From the NCBI RefSeq assembly GCF_965279545.1, contig NZ_OZ257250.1, positions 4,451,496 to 4,515,495 on the forward strand: a DNA stretch of 64,000 bases, in the 5' to 3' direction. Position 1 is the first letter of the stretch. Each line of letters opens with the position of its first letter. Of this stretch, positions 41,694-53,906 are shown one piece after another. A program made the position numbers and the translations under genes. The stretch is from Methylibium sp965279545. GTDB taxonomy: Bacteria; Pseudomonadota; Gammaproteobacteria; Burkholderiales; Burkholderiaceae_C. The notes under the pieces are model-generated. The model saw only the letters and a program-made list of their open reading frames with translations, was not told the origin of the DNA and did no database searches.

Positions 41694-42563
41694 TCAGTCC
41701 ATGCCGTTGCGCCGGGCCAGTTCCAGCCACAGGCCGGCGTGGTCGGCGTCTGGCCAGCCGTGCTCGGCCGCACTGCTGTAGAGCTGCTCGAAGAGCTGCG
41801 TGATCGGGGCGTCGAAGCCGAGTTCGGCGCCCGTGGCCAGCGCGTTGCGCAGGTCCTTGAGCTGCACCGTGATCGCGGCGCGCTTGGCGAAGTCGCGCTC
41901 GACCATGCGCTGGCCGTGCACTTCGAGGATGCGGCTGTCGGCGAAGCCGCCGCGCAGGGCCTCGCGCACCTTGGCCGGGTCGGCGCCGCCGCGCTCGGCC
42001 AGCAGCAGGGCCTCGGCCACGGCGCCGATGGTGATGCCGACGATCATCTGGTTGGCCAGCTTCGCCAGCTGGCCGGCGCCGTGCGGGCCCACGTGCGTGG
42101 CGCGGCCGAGCGGCGCGAACAGCGGCAGGGCGCGCTCGAAATCGGCGGCGTCGCCGCCGGCCATGATGGCCAGGCTGCCGGCCTCGGCGCCCACGGTGCC
42201 GCCGGACACGGGGGCGTCGAGATGAGCCACGCCGCGTTCGGCCAGCGCGGCGGCATGGGCGCGTGCCTGTGCCGGCCTGATGGAGCTCATGTCCACCAGC
42301 AGCGCGCCGCGCGGCAGCGCGTCGGCCACGCCGTGCGTGAACAGCAGTTCCTGCACCGCATCGCCGTGTTCGAGCATCGTGATCGTGGCGTCGGCCTCGC
42401 GCACCGCGGCGGCCGGCGTGTCGGCCACCCGCGCGCCATCGGCCGCCAGCGCCTGGGCCTTGGCGCGGGTGCGGTTCCACACGGTCAGGTCCAGGCCGGT
42501 GGCGCACAGGCGGCGCGCCATCGGGGCGCCCATCAGTCCGGTGCCTAGCAGGGCCAGTTTCAT
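41694..42563 (-). CDS. NAD(P)-dependent beta-hydroxyacid dehydrogenase (3-hydroxyisobutyrate dehydrogenase family)
   Basis: 289 residues from ATG 42563, with GGGAG about nine bases upstream. The nucleotide-binding fold LALLGTGLMGAPMA opens the protein; DAPVSGGTVGAEAGSLAIMAGG is the substrate-binding signature, and GAGQLAKLANQMIVG provides the catalytic Lys. Members oxidise 3-hydroxyisobutyrate or reduce tartronate semialdehyde / succinic semialdehyde. Which activity applies is not readable here; a role in valine degradation would relate to isobutyryl-CoA, but icmF lies ~35 kb away. It is convergent with nothing on its left other than the tRNA, and divergent from the HDOD gene. Confidence 0.9.
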   Translation of the reverse strand: MKLALLGTGLMGAPMARRLCATGLDLTVWNRTRAKAQALAADGARVADTPAAAVREADATITMLEHGDAVQELLFTHGVADALPRGALLVDMSSIRPAQARAHAAALAERGVAHLDAPVSGGTVGAEAGSLAIMAGGDAADFERALPLFAPLGRATHVGPHGAGQLAKLANQMIVGITIGAVAEALLLAERGGADPAKVREALRGGFADSRILEVHGQRMVERDFAKRAAITVQLKDLRNALATGAELGFDAPITQLFEQLYSSAAEHGWPDADHAGLWLELARRNGMD

Positions 42564-42771
42564 CGGCAAACACTCCCGGGGTTGCAGCGGCGGCGCCAGT
42601 ATAGGAAGCGCGGCCCCGGTCATCGCCGGCCGGGCCGCGGACGGTGCGCTCGTGCCGGTGCCGGTGCGGAGGTCCGTGCCTCGGTTCGTGCCGGAATAAG
42701 CCGGTCCCGGCCCCCCAGTTCCCGCCTTCGGCGGCGGGCGTCTCGCGGTCCAATCGCGTGAATCCTTGTCG

Positions 42772-44544
42772 ATGCCGATGTCCGCTGCCCCGATCACCAC
42801 GCCCGGCGCCTTGCCGGCCGGCTCGTCCGTGAGCCGGCGGCTCGGCCGTTTCGAACTGAAGCAGCTGCTCGGCAAGAGCAGCCGCACGATGCTGTGGCTG
42901 GCGCACGACCCCGCTGCCGGGGCCGACCGCTATCTCACCTTGCCGCGCCAGCAGCCGGTCGATGCGGCCGCGCTCGAGGCCTGGCTGCGCGGCGCGCGCC
43001 ACGCGGCGCGCCTGAACCATCCGCAACTGCTGCCGGTCACGGAGGTCGGGGTCGAGGAGCGCTGGCCTTTCCTGGCCGGGCCTGCCGTGCCCGGCCTCAC
43101 GCTCGATGTCCACCTGGCCCGCGGCGAGCTGCCGTCACCGGCGCAGGCGGCGCAGTGGCTGTGCGACGTGTTGCAGGGGCTGGCCTTCGTGCACGAGGCC
43201 GGTCTGGCCCACGGCGATGTCGGCGGCTACAGCGTGCTGATCGATCCGCAGGGCCACGCGCTGCTGCTGCCCGGCGCCGACGTGTCGGCATCGAGCTCCT
43301 TGCCGGCCGGCGGCTCGGCGCTGGCGGTCGACCCGGGCGCGCTGCGCTCGCAGCGCGATGCCGGTGCGCGTGACCTGCAGGCCTGCGGTCTGCTGCTGCA
43401 CCGGCTGCTGGCCGGGCAACCGGCGCTCGATGAAGCCGATCCGCCGACCGCCCTCCTGCGCCTGGACCGCGAGATCGTCCGCCTGGGCTGGACCACACCG
43501 CAGCCAGTGCCCGATGCCTTGCGGGCCATCGCCAACCGCGCGACCGAGCGCGAACCGCAACGCCGCTACCTCGGCGCGCGCAGCCTGCAGCGTGCGCTGC
43601 AGGGCTGGCTCGAGGCCCAGGCCGACGGCGGCGGTGGCGTGCTCGCGCTGCTGCTCGACCGGCTGCACAGCGTCGGTCACCTGCCGGCCTTGCCGGGCCT
43701 GCTGGCCCGCGTGTCGGCGGTGGCGGCGATGGAGCAGCAGCGCATCGATGAAATGGCGGAGCTGATCATCCAGGATCCGGCGCTCGCCTTCGAGCTGCTG
43801 CGCCAGGTCAATGCGGCCCAGTTCGCCGCGCACGCCGCCGGCGGCGTGACCACTGTGCGGCGCGCCGTGCAACTGCTCGGCGTGCAAGGGCTGCGCCCTG
43901 TCGCGAGCGGCCTGCGCCCCTGGCCGGGCGCGCTCGCGCAGGCCGGCGCCGACGCGCTGGCCGCGAGCCTGCGCGAGGCGCGGCTGGCGGCACACATCGC
44001 GCGCACGCTGTGTCCGGCCGACATGGACGGCGAGGAGGCCTTCCTGCTCGCGCTGCTGCAGCACCTGGGCACGCTGCTCGTGCGCTATCACTTCCCCGAG
44101 GAGGCCGAGCAGATCCACCGCCTCGTCGATCCCGAGCCCGGCGGCCCGCGCGGCATGACCGAGGCGGCGGCGGCCTGCGCCGTGATCGGCGTCGAACTCG
44201 AAACGCTGGCGCTCGCCGTCGCGCGCCACTGGGGTTTCGACGAGGCCGTGCTGCATGCGATGCGGCGCGTCTCGCTCGATGCGCCGGTGCGCACGCCCGA
44301 CCACCGCGGCGACACGCTGCGCCTGCTGGCGAGCGTCGCCGTCGAGGCCGCGGCCGCGACGGCGTCGCAGGAGTCGCGCGCCGTCGGCACGGCGGCGGCG
44401 CTGGCCCGCGTGAGCCAGCGCTATGCGCGAGCGCTGGTGCTCGGCCAGGGCGAGCTGAGCAACGCCGTGCAGCAGGCGCAGCGCGCGGTCGATGCGGCGC
44501 TGCTGCCTAGGGCCTGTGCAACCCGGGCGTGTGCCCTCCGGTAG
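42772..44544 (+). CDS. Pseudokinase-HDOD signalling protein
   Basis: 590 residues from ATG 42772 (an ATG two codons later is equally possible; a TTG is found at 42766). Residues ~20-270 resemble a Ser/Thr protein kinase fold (LGRFELKQLLGKSSRTMLWLA ... VLQGLAFVHEAGLAHGDVGGYSVLID), but the catalytic set is missing: the ATP-anchoring Lys is absent, HRDxKxxN is HGDVGGYS, and DFG is replaced. Residues ~285-500 are an HDOD domain (EMAELIIQDPALAFELLRQVNAAQF; TTVRRAVQLLGVQGL), used in bacteria to nucleate signalling complexes, often for pili or c-di-GMP. The last ~12 codons come from a repeat (44506-44561). Followed after 104 bp by the CheW protein gene. Confidence 0.83.
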   Translation: MPMSAAPITTPGALPAGSSVSRRLGRFELKQLLGKSSRTMLWLAHDPAAGADRYLTLPRQQPVDAAALEAWLRGARHAARLNHPQLLPVTEVGVEERWPFLAGPAVPGLTLDVHLARGELPSPAQAAQWLCDVLQGLAFVHEAGLAHGDVGGYSVLIDPQGHALLLPGADVSASSSLPAGGSALAVDPGALRSQRDAGARDLQACGLLLHRLLAGQPALDEADPPTALLRLDREIVRLGWTTPQPVPDALRAIANRATEREPQRRYLGARSLQRALQGWLEAQADGGGGVLALLLDRLHSVGHLPALPGLLARVSAVAAMEQQRIDEMAELIIQDPALAFELLRQVNAAQFAAHAAGGVTTVRRAVQLLGVQGLRPVASGLRPWPGALAQAGADALAASLREARLAAHIARTLCPADMDGEEAFLLALLQHLGTLLVRYHFPEEAEQIHRLVDPEPGGPRGMTEAAAACAVIGVELETLALAVARHWGFDEAVLHAMRRVSLDAPVRTPDHRGDTLRLLASVAVEAAAATASQESRAVGTAAALARVSQRYARALVLGQGELSNAVQQAQRAVDAALLPRACATRACALR

Positions 44545-44561
44545 CGTGAACAGGCCCTAGG
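44506..44561 (+). repeat. 56-bp inverted-repeat element (MITE-like) overlapping the HDOD gene end
   Basis: CCTAGGGCCTGT (44506-44517) and ACAGGCCCTAGG (44550-44561) form a perfect 12-bp inverted repeat around a 32-nt core that includes a GGGC-GTGT-GCCC hairpin. The HDOD gene reads into it and stops at 44544, so its last ~12 residues (RACATRACALR and preceding) are repeat-encoded. It may also end transcription. Confidence 0.7.
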
Positions 44562-44648
44562 GCCCGCACCGCTCGGCGCGTGCCGCGCCGGGCATGGACA
44601 TTGCTGCGGTGCCGCATCGGCCTGCCGGGCCGCAAGGCAAGCACACGA

Positions 44649-47201
44649 ATGGACATCGACGGGTTTCTCCCGCACATGCGGGACGTGGTGCGCTGCGACG
44701 AATCGCTGCGTGAACTCAACCTGACGTGGCGCATGATCGAAGCGTCGGCCAAGATGAACTGCGCCGAAGAAGCGAGCGGCATCCTGCCGATGATGGCCGC
44801 CACGCGCGAGGGCTTCCAGCGCCTCGAAACGGAGCTGGTCAGCAGCCTCGTGCACCAGAAGGTGGCCAACGTGATGGCCGAGCTGGGCACCCGCGCACGC
44901 CACGTGATCGACATCATCGTGCGCAACCTCTACGAGCGCACCGCCGATGTCGGCTTCCTCGCGACCGACCGGGAGCTGTGCGAGTACGTCGCCGGCATCG
45001 GCGGCACGCGCGAGGCCGTGGTCGAGCGGCTGCGCGCCTACCGCGACAAGTACACCGTCTACGACGAGATCGTGCTGCTCGACACCCGGGGCGCCGTGCT
45101 GGCCCACATCGACGCGCATTCGCCGATCGAAGGCAGCCGCGATCCGCTGGTCGCGCAGTCGCTGGCGAGCGACACCTATGTCGAAAGCTTTCGCGCGACC
45201 GACCTGCGGCCGGGCCGGCCGCGCTCGCTGGTCTACTCGCGGCGCATGCTGGACCCGCGCGGCGGGCAGCCGGTCGGTGTCCTGTGCCTGGTGTTCGGTT
45301 TCGAGACGGAGATGGCGAGCATCTTCGCGTCGCGCCATGGCCGGGACGGCCGCTCCAACATCGTGCTGCTCGACGCCGACAACCGCGTCATCGCGTCGGC
45401 CGACGAGCAATGGCTGCCGCTGGGCGGGGTGGTGCCGGTGAACCGCTCGGCGCAGCCCGAGCTGTGCATCCACGCCGGGCGCACCTACCTGGTCCAGACC
45501 TTCGTGTCCGACGGCTACCAGGGCTACGCCGGGCCGCCCGGTTGGCAGGGCCAGGTGATGATCCCGCTCGAAGTCGCCTTCAGCGGCCGGGCCGGGGGCG
45601 TGCTGGAGCGCCTCGACGAGGCCGTCGCCGAAGGGCTGCTGTCGCACGCGCGCAGCTTCTGCCCGCCGCTCTACGAGATCGTCACCGCCGCCGACGGCAT
45701 CCGGCGCGTGGTGTGGAACGGCCAGGTGATGACGGCCGGCGAGGGCGGCGACCTGCGCCGCCTCAAGACCGTGCTGGAGCAGATCAGCGACACCGGCGCG
45801 CGCAGCAACGAGCTGTTCGCGCGTTCGATCCGCGACCTGTACGACACGGTGCTCGCGTCCAGCCTCGCGAGCGCGGAGTTCACGACGCAGCTGCTGGTCG
45901 AGCTGCTCGACCGCAACCTCTACGAGCGCTCCGACGACTGCCGCTGGTGGGCGATGACGCCCGAGCTGCGCAGCGCGCTCGCGCAGCCGGCGCTCGACGA
46001 GTCCGAGCGCCGCATGCTCACCGCGCTGCTCGAAGGCATCCACGCGCTCTACACCGTCTACACGCGGCTCGTCGTCTACGACCGCAGCGGACGCATCGTC
46101 GCGGCGAGCGAGCCGCGCGGCCGGAGCAGCGTCGTCGACGGCACGATCGAGGACGACACGCTGCGGGCCGTGCTGGCGCTGCCCGACTCGCAGTCCTATC
46201 ACGTGACGCCGTTCCGTCCGTCTGCGCTCTGCGACGGGCTGCCGACCTATGTCTATCACGCCGCGGTGCGCGCATTGAACGACGAGGCCACGGTGGTCGG
46301 CGGCATCGGCATCGCCTTCAACTCGGCGGCCGAGTTCGAGGCGATGCTGAGCGGCGGCATCGGCGCCCAGCCCGACATGTCGGCGCTGTTCGTGGATCGC
46401 CGCGGCCACGTCATCGCGAGCACCGACGCGTCGTGCCCGGTCGGCGGCGCGCTCGATCTGCCGCCGGAGTTCCTGACCCTGGGCAACGGCGGCAGCGCGT
46501 CGCGGGTGATCGTGCGCGATGGCCGCTACACCCTGGTCGGCTGCTCGGTCTCCAACGGCTATCGCGAGTTCAAGCGGACCGACGGCTACGTGGAGGATGT
46601 GCTGGCGGTGGCCTTCCAGTCGCTCGGCGAAGTGCGCGCCCCGCAGCTCACGGCACGGCACCGGGCGCTCACGCAACTGGCCGAGGGAACGACCATCGCG
46701 AGCGGCGCCGAGTTCGCCACCTTCTTCATCGATGCGGCGCTGATGGCCCTGCCGGCCGAGCATGTGATCGAGGCGCTGCCGGCGCGGGACCTGACCGCCG
46801 TGTCGACGGGCGAGGTGCCGCACCGCATCGGCATGCTGGCGCGTCGGCGTGAGGGGCGCGTCGAGGGCTATCTGTGGGCCTTCGACCTCGGCTCGCTGCT
46901 GAGCGGCCGGCCCACGGGGGTCAGCGACACCAGCCAGGTCGTGGTGCTGCGGCACCAGGAGGTCGAGATCGGCCTGCTGGTCAGCGAGCTTCACGGCGTG
47001 CCGGCGTTCGCGGCGCAGCGGATCACGCGGGCGCCGCAGCTCGGCGGCGGTGCGCAGGCGCTGGTGTCGCACCTGATCAAGGCCAACGAGGGGCGCCTGA
47101 TGATCCAGGTGCTCGACGTGGCACGCTTGTTCACGCGCCTGGGGATCACGAAGGACGTGCCGCACGGCAAGGCGCCGGCCTTCGCCGACAGCTCCGCCTG
47201 A
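44649..47201 (+). CDS. CheW-domain protein with duplicated soluble sensory module
   Basis: 850 residues from ATG 44649. No membrane segment anywhere. Two related blocks, about 80-340 and 410-670, share motif order: RNLYERTADVGFLATD / RNLYERSDDCRWWAMT, then YTVYDEIVLLDTRGAVLA / YTVYTRLVVYDRSGRIVA, then YVESFRATDL / YHVTPFRPSAL, then SDGYQGYAGPPGW / SNGYREFKRTDGY. Strands and spacing resemble a Cache/PAS-type sensor fold. The last ~150 residues resemble CheW (RIGMLARRREGRVEGYLWAFDLGSLLSG; VVVLRHQEVEIGLLVSELHGV). CheW links chemoreceptors to CheA, so this may be a soluble receptor-adaptor hybrid. Adjacent HDOD and pilus-type ATPase genes suggest surface motility or pilus signalling. Confidence 0.78.
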   Translation: MDIDGFLPHMRDVVRCDESLRELNLTWRMIEASAKMNCAEEASGILPMMAATREGFQRLETELVSSLVHQKVANVMAELGTRARHVIDIIVRNLYERTADVGFLATDRELCEYVAGIGGTREAVVERLRAYRDKYTVYDEIVLLDTRGAVLAHIDAHSPIEGSRDPLVAQSLASDTYVESFRATDLRPGRPRSLVYSRRMLDPRGGQPVGVLCLVFGFETEMASIFASRHGRDGRSNIVLLDADNRVIASADEQWLPLGGVVPVNRSAQPELCIHAGRTYLVQTFVSDGYQGYAGPPGWQGQVMIPLEVAFSGRAGGVLERLDEAVAEGLLSHARSFCPPLYEIVTAADGIRRVVWNGQVMTAGEGGDLRRLKTVLEQISDTGARSNELFARSIRDLYDTVLASSLASAEFTTQLLVELLDRNLYERSDDCRWWAMTPELRSALAQPALDESERRMLTALLEGIHALYTVYTRLVVYDRSGRIVAASEPRGRSSVVDGTIEDDTLRAVLALPDSQSYHVTPFRPSALCDGLPTYVYHAAVRALNDEATVVGGIGIAFNSAAEFEAMLSGGIGAQPDMSALFVDRRGHVIASTDASCPVGGALDLPPEFLTLGNGGSASRVIVRDGRYTLVGCSVSNGYREFKRTDGYVEDVLAVAFQSLGEVRAPQLTARHRALTQLAEGTTIASGAEFATFFIDAALMALPAEHVIEALPARDLTAVSTGEVPHRIGMLARRREGRVEGYLWAFDLGSLLSGRPTGVSDTSQVVVLRHQEVEIGLLVSELHGVPAFAAQRITRAPQLGGGAQALVSHLIKANEGRLMIQVLDVARLFTRLGITKDVPHGKAPAFADSSA

Positions 47202-47255
47202 CCCGGGTGACCCCCGCGGGGGGACGGGCTGGGCGCAGCACGGCCCTGGAGGCGC

Positions 47256-49733
47256 TCAGACGTTGCTCGTGGCGCGCACTTCGTCGATCGACGTCCAGCC
47301 CTGCAGCACCTTCTCGATGCCGTCCTGCCGCAGGGTCAGCATGCCTTCGGTGAGGGCCAGCTGCTGCAGCACCTCGGCGCGTGCACCGGTCTGGATCAGG
47401 CGGCGCAGCTCGCGCGACATCGGCATCAGTTCATGGATGCCGCAGCGGCCGCGGAATCCGGTGTGGCCGCAGGCCGGGCAACCGGGGCTGTGGTGGTGCA
47501 CCAGGCGGCCGTCGCGGCCGAAGCGCCCCAGCCAGCCTTCGCGCACCGCGGCACGGGCGGCGGCCGGGTCCGGCGGGTGCAGCACGAACATGTGATCGTC
47601 CAGCAGCACCTCGGTCTCGGCCTCGGTCATCGGCCGGCTCACGCGACACTCGGCGCACAGGCGGCGCACCAGGCGCTGCGCCAGCACCAGCAGCAGCGAG
47701 TCGGCGAAGTTGAACGGGTCCATGCCCATGTCGAGCAGGCGGGTCACGGTCTCGGGCGCGCTGTTGGTGTGCAGGGTCGACAGCACCAGGTGGCCGGTCA
47801 GCGAGGCCTCGACCGCGATGCGCGCCGTCTCGCCGTCGCGCACCTCGCCGACCATGATCACGTCCGGGTCGGCACGCAGGAAGGCGCGCAGCGCCTTCGC
47901 GAAGGTCCATTCGATCTTCGGATTCACCTGCACCTGGCGCAGGCCGGCCTGGGTGATCTCGATCGGGTCCTCGGCGGTCCAGATCTTGCGCTCGGGCACG
48001 TTGATGTGGCTGATCGCCGAGTGCAGCGTGGTGGTCTTGCCCGAGCCGGTGGGGCCGACGCACAGCACCAGGCCGTAGGGCCGCTCCATCGCGGTCTTGA
48101 TCTGCGCCAGGTGGCGTTCGCTGAAGCCGAGCTTGTCGAGCGGCACCGGCCTGGCCGAGGCCAGCAGGCGCATCACCACGTCCTCGAGGCCGTTGTTGGT
48201 CGGGATCGTCGCGACGCGCAGCTCGAGCTTGTGCCCGGCCGAGAACTTGGCGAAATTGATCTTGCCGTCCTGCGGCTTGCGACGCTCGGAGATGTCGAGG
48301 TCGCACATGATCTTGATGCGCCCGATGATCGCGCTGCGGTAGGTGTGGGGCAGCTCGAGGTAGGGCTTCAGGATGCCGTCCTTGCGGAAGCGGATCTTGA
48401 GCTTGTCGCGGCCCGGATAGTTCTCGATGTGGATGTCGCTGACGCCCTGGTTGTGGGCCTCGATGATCATCGTGTGGATCAGGCGCACGAGCGAGTTGTC
48501 GCTCTGCTCGATCTGCTTCTCGCCCTTCTGGTGGTCGGCGCCTTCACGCTCCAGGCTCTCGAGCAGCTTGCCGGCGTCGGCCAGATCCACCAGCTCCATG
48601 GCGTTGGCTTCGGGTGCATCGCCGGCCACTTCGACGCCGATGCGCGCATAGGCGCCGTGCAGCGTGGCCAGGATGTCGTGGTGGCGCGCCAGCACCGGCG
48701 CAACCTTGCACTGGCTGGCGAACTCGATCTCGTCGAGCGCGCCGCGCTTCGACGGATCTTCCACCGCGACCACCAGCGTCGTGTCGCGCAGCAGCAGTGG
48801 CAGCGCGTTCAGGCGCTGCGCGGTCGGATAGGGCAGCTTGCGCAGCGCGTCGGCCTCGATCGGGAAGCTGCTGGCGTCGACGATGGGATAGCCCATCTTG
48901 CGCGCCAGCGCGGTCTGCAGGTCCTGGCGTGACACCCGGCCCAGCCGCACCAGCAGCTCGCCGATCGGCACGCCGCGGTCCACCTTCTGCTGCTCCAGCG
49001 CCTCGTCGAGTTGCTGGTGGTCGATCATGCCCAGCGCGATCAGCGCCTCGCCGATGCGCACCATCGGCATCTTGCTCTGCTGCACGATCGCCTCGAGCAG
49101 CTGGTCGGACGTCACGCTGCGCTGCGTGACGAGGATGTCGCCGAGCTTCTGCTTGCGCAGGCTCTGCTGCATCTGCGCCGCCTCGTCCACCTGCTCGGCG
49201 GTGGCCGCCTGGCTCTCGACCAGCAGATCCCCGAGGCGCGGACCGATCTCGCGCGCGGCGATGCCCTCGCCGGGGACGAACAGGCGCGTCACGCGGCCGC
49301 TTTCGTCGAGCGGCGGGAACAGGAACACGCCGAACGGCGTCTCGACGTGGCCGATGGTCTCGCCCGCCATCGCGTCACCGCTCTTCATCTGCAGCTTGTA
49401 GTGGCTGCGCGGGCGATGCGTCAGCACCGCGGCATGGGGATCGTCGCGATGCGGCGCGGTCGGCACCAGCGGCTCGGTGAGCATCAGCGAGCGGAAGCGG
49501 GAGAACTTCAGCGGCATCGTGGAGCGCGCGGGCGGGATCTGCACGCTCGCCATCTCTTCCTCGGGAGAGAAGAGCACGAGCCTGCCGCTGACGAGCTTGC
49601 CGTTGAGCCCCTCGATCGCGCAGGGCTCGGGTTGGCTCTGCTCGCTCGCCTGCGGATAGCCCGCGTAGGGCGGCGTGGGCCAGCTGAAGGCGGGCTGGCG
49701 ACCCGAGCGCGGCGTCTGCGGATCATCGGACAT
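47256..49733 (-). CDS. Orphan GspE/PilB-type secretion/pilus ATPase
   Basis: 825 residues from ATG 49733; an in-frame ATG at 49787 would add 18. Residues ~35-115 are a strand-rich module (CAIEGLNGKLVSGRLVLFS) resembling a PilZ-like barrel. Residues 167-286 hold four tandem 30-residue repeats beginning LGDLL (167), LGDIL (197), IGEAL (227) and IGELL (257), each with a D/E-QL helix: MshEN-like segments. The ATPase core has Walker A GPTGSGKTT at 560-568, then FLRADPDVIMVGEVRDGETA and HLVLSTLHTNSA. The zinc-type cysteines are CAEC and CPAC...GRCG. No other pilus or type II secretion genes are next to it, so the partner machinery lies elsewhere. MshEN domains commonly bind c-di-GMP. Confidence 0.9.
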   Translation of the reverse strand: MSDDPQTPRSGRQPAFSWPTPPYAGYPQASEQSQPEPCAIEGLNGKLVSGRLVLFSPEEEMASVQIPPARSTMPLKFSRFRSLMLTEPLVPTAPHRDDPHAAVLTHRPRSHYKLQMKSGDAMAGETIGHVETPFGVFLFPPLDESGRVTRLFVPGEGIAAREIGPRLGDLLVESQAATAEQVDEAAQMQQSLRKQKLGDILVTQRSVTSDQLLEAIVQQSKMPMVRIGEALIALGMIDHQQLDEALEQQKVDRGVPIGELLVRLGRVSRQDLQTALARKMGYPIVDASSFPIEADALRKLPYPTAQRLNALPLLLRDTTLVVAVEDPSKRGALDEIEFASQCKVAPVLARHHDILATLHGAYARIGVEVAGDAPEANAMELVDLADAGKLLESLEREGADHQKGEKQIEQSDNSLVRLIHTMIIEAHNQGVSDIHIENYPGRDKLKIRFRKDGILKPYLELPHTYRSAIIGRIKIMCDLDISERRKPQDGKINFAKFSAGHKLELRVATIPTNNGLEDVVMRLLASARPVPLDKLGFSERHLAQIKTAMERPYGLVLCVGPTGSGKTTTLHSAISHINVPERKIWTAEDPIEITQAGLRQVQVNPKIEWTFAKALRAFLRADPDVIMVGEVRDGETARIAVEASLTGHLVLSTLHTNSAPETVTRLLDMGMDPFNFADSLLLVLAQRLVRRLCAECRVSRPMTEAETEVLLDDHMFVLHPPDPAAARAAVREGWLGRFGRDGRLVHHHSPGCPACGHTGFRGRCGIHELMPMSRELRRLIQTGARAEVLQQLALTEGMLTLRQDGIEKVLQGWTSIDEVRATSNV

Positions 49734-50008
49734 CGCTGTGCCGCCCTTGCGGGGCGGTGACATCGGTGGCAGCGAAAGATCGGTCATGGCGGTAGGTGTT
49801 GCGGCGAGGCAAAGGCAAGCGACACGCGGGGTCGCCATGGCATCGTAGAGAGGGCTTCGGCGCGAGAACCGGGGAAAAGCGGGCAATATCCCTGGCAGAT
49901 CGCCCACTGCCCGCCCGGGCCGCGCGTGCGCGAGCGCGCAGGTAGGATGCCCGGCAACGGGCCGCGGTTCGACACGCCGCCTGGCCGCGGGCAACCGGAT
50001 AGCGAGGC

Positions 50009-53767
<3,759 letters not shown>

Positions 53768-53826
53768 GCCCGACGCCGGCCGGTCCGGGATATCCGTCCG
53801 GCTACAAAGGACTTCCCTCGATGTGA

Positions 53827-53842
53827 GAATGAACGTTTATTC
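53827..53842. promoter_or_regulatory. Candidate TetR operator upstream of the RND pump operon
   Basis: GAATGAACGTTTATTC is a 16-bp inverted repeat with a single mismatched pair, centred on AACGTT. It lies 65 bp before the adaptor gene start, and the region around it is noticeably more AT-rich than neighbours. TetR regulators encoded with such pumps (the gene at 59770) typically repress the operon from this kind of site. No clear -35/-10 pair is assigned. Confidence 0.5.
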
Positions 53843-53906
53843 AGGTCGCCAGACCCACCTGGGACTCGTCGCCCGTCAGGCGCGTCCCCCTCCGACGAGG
53901 TGTCAG

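Noticed and set aside
42720..42760. Hairpin CCCGCC / GGCGGG before the HDOD gene
   Set aside because: A short GC-only stem is expected by chance in DNA of this composition, and no T-run follows.
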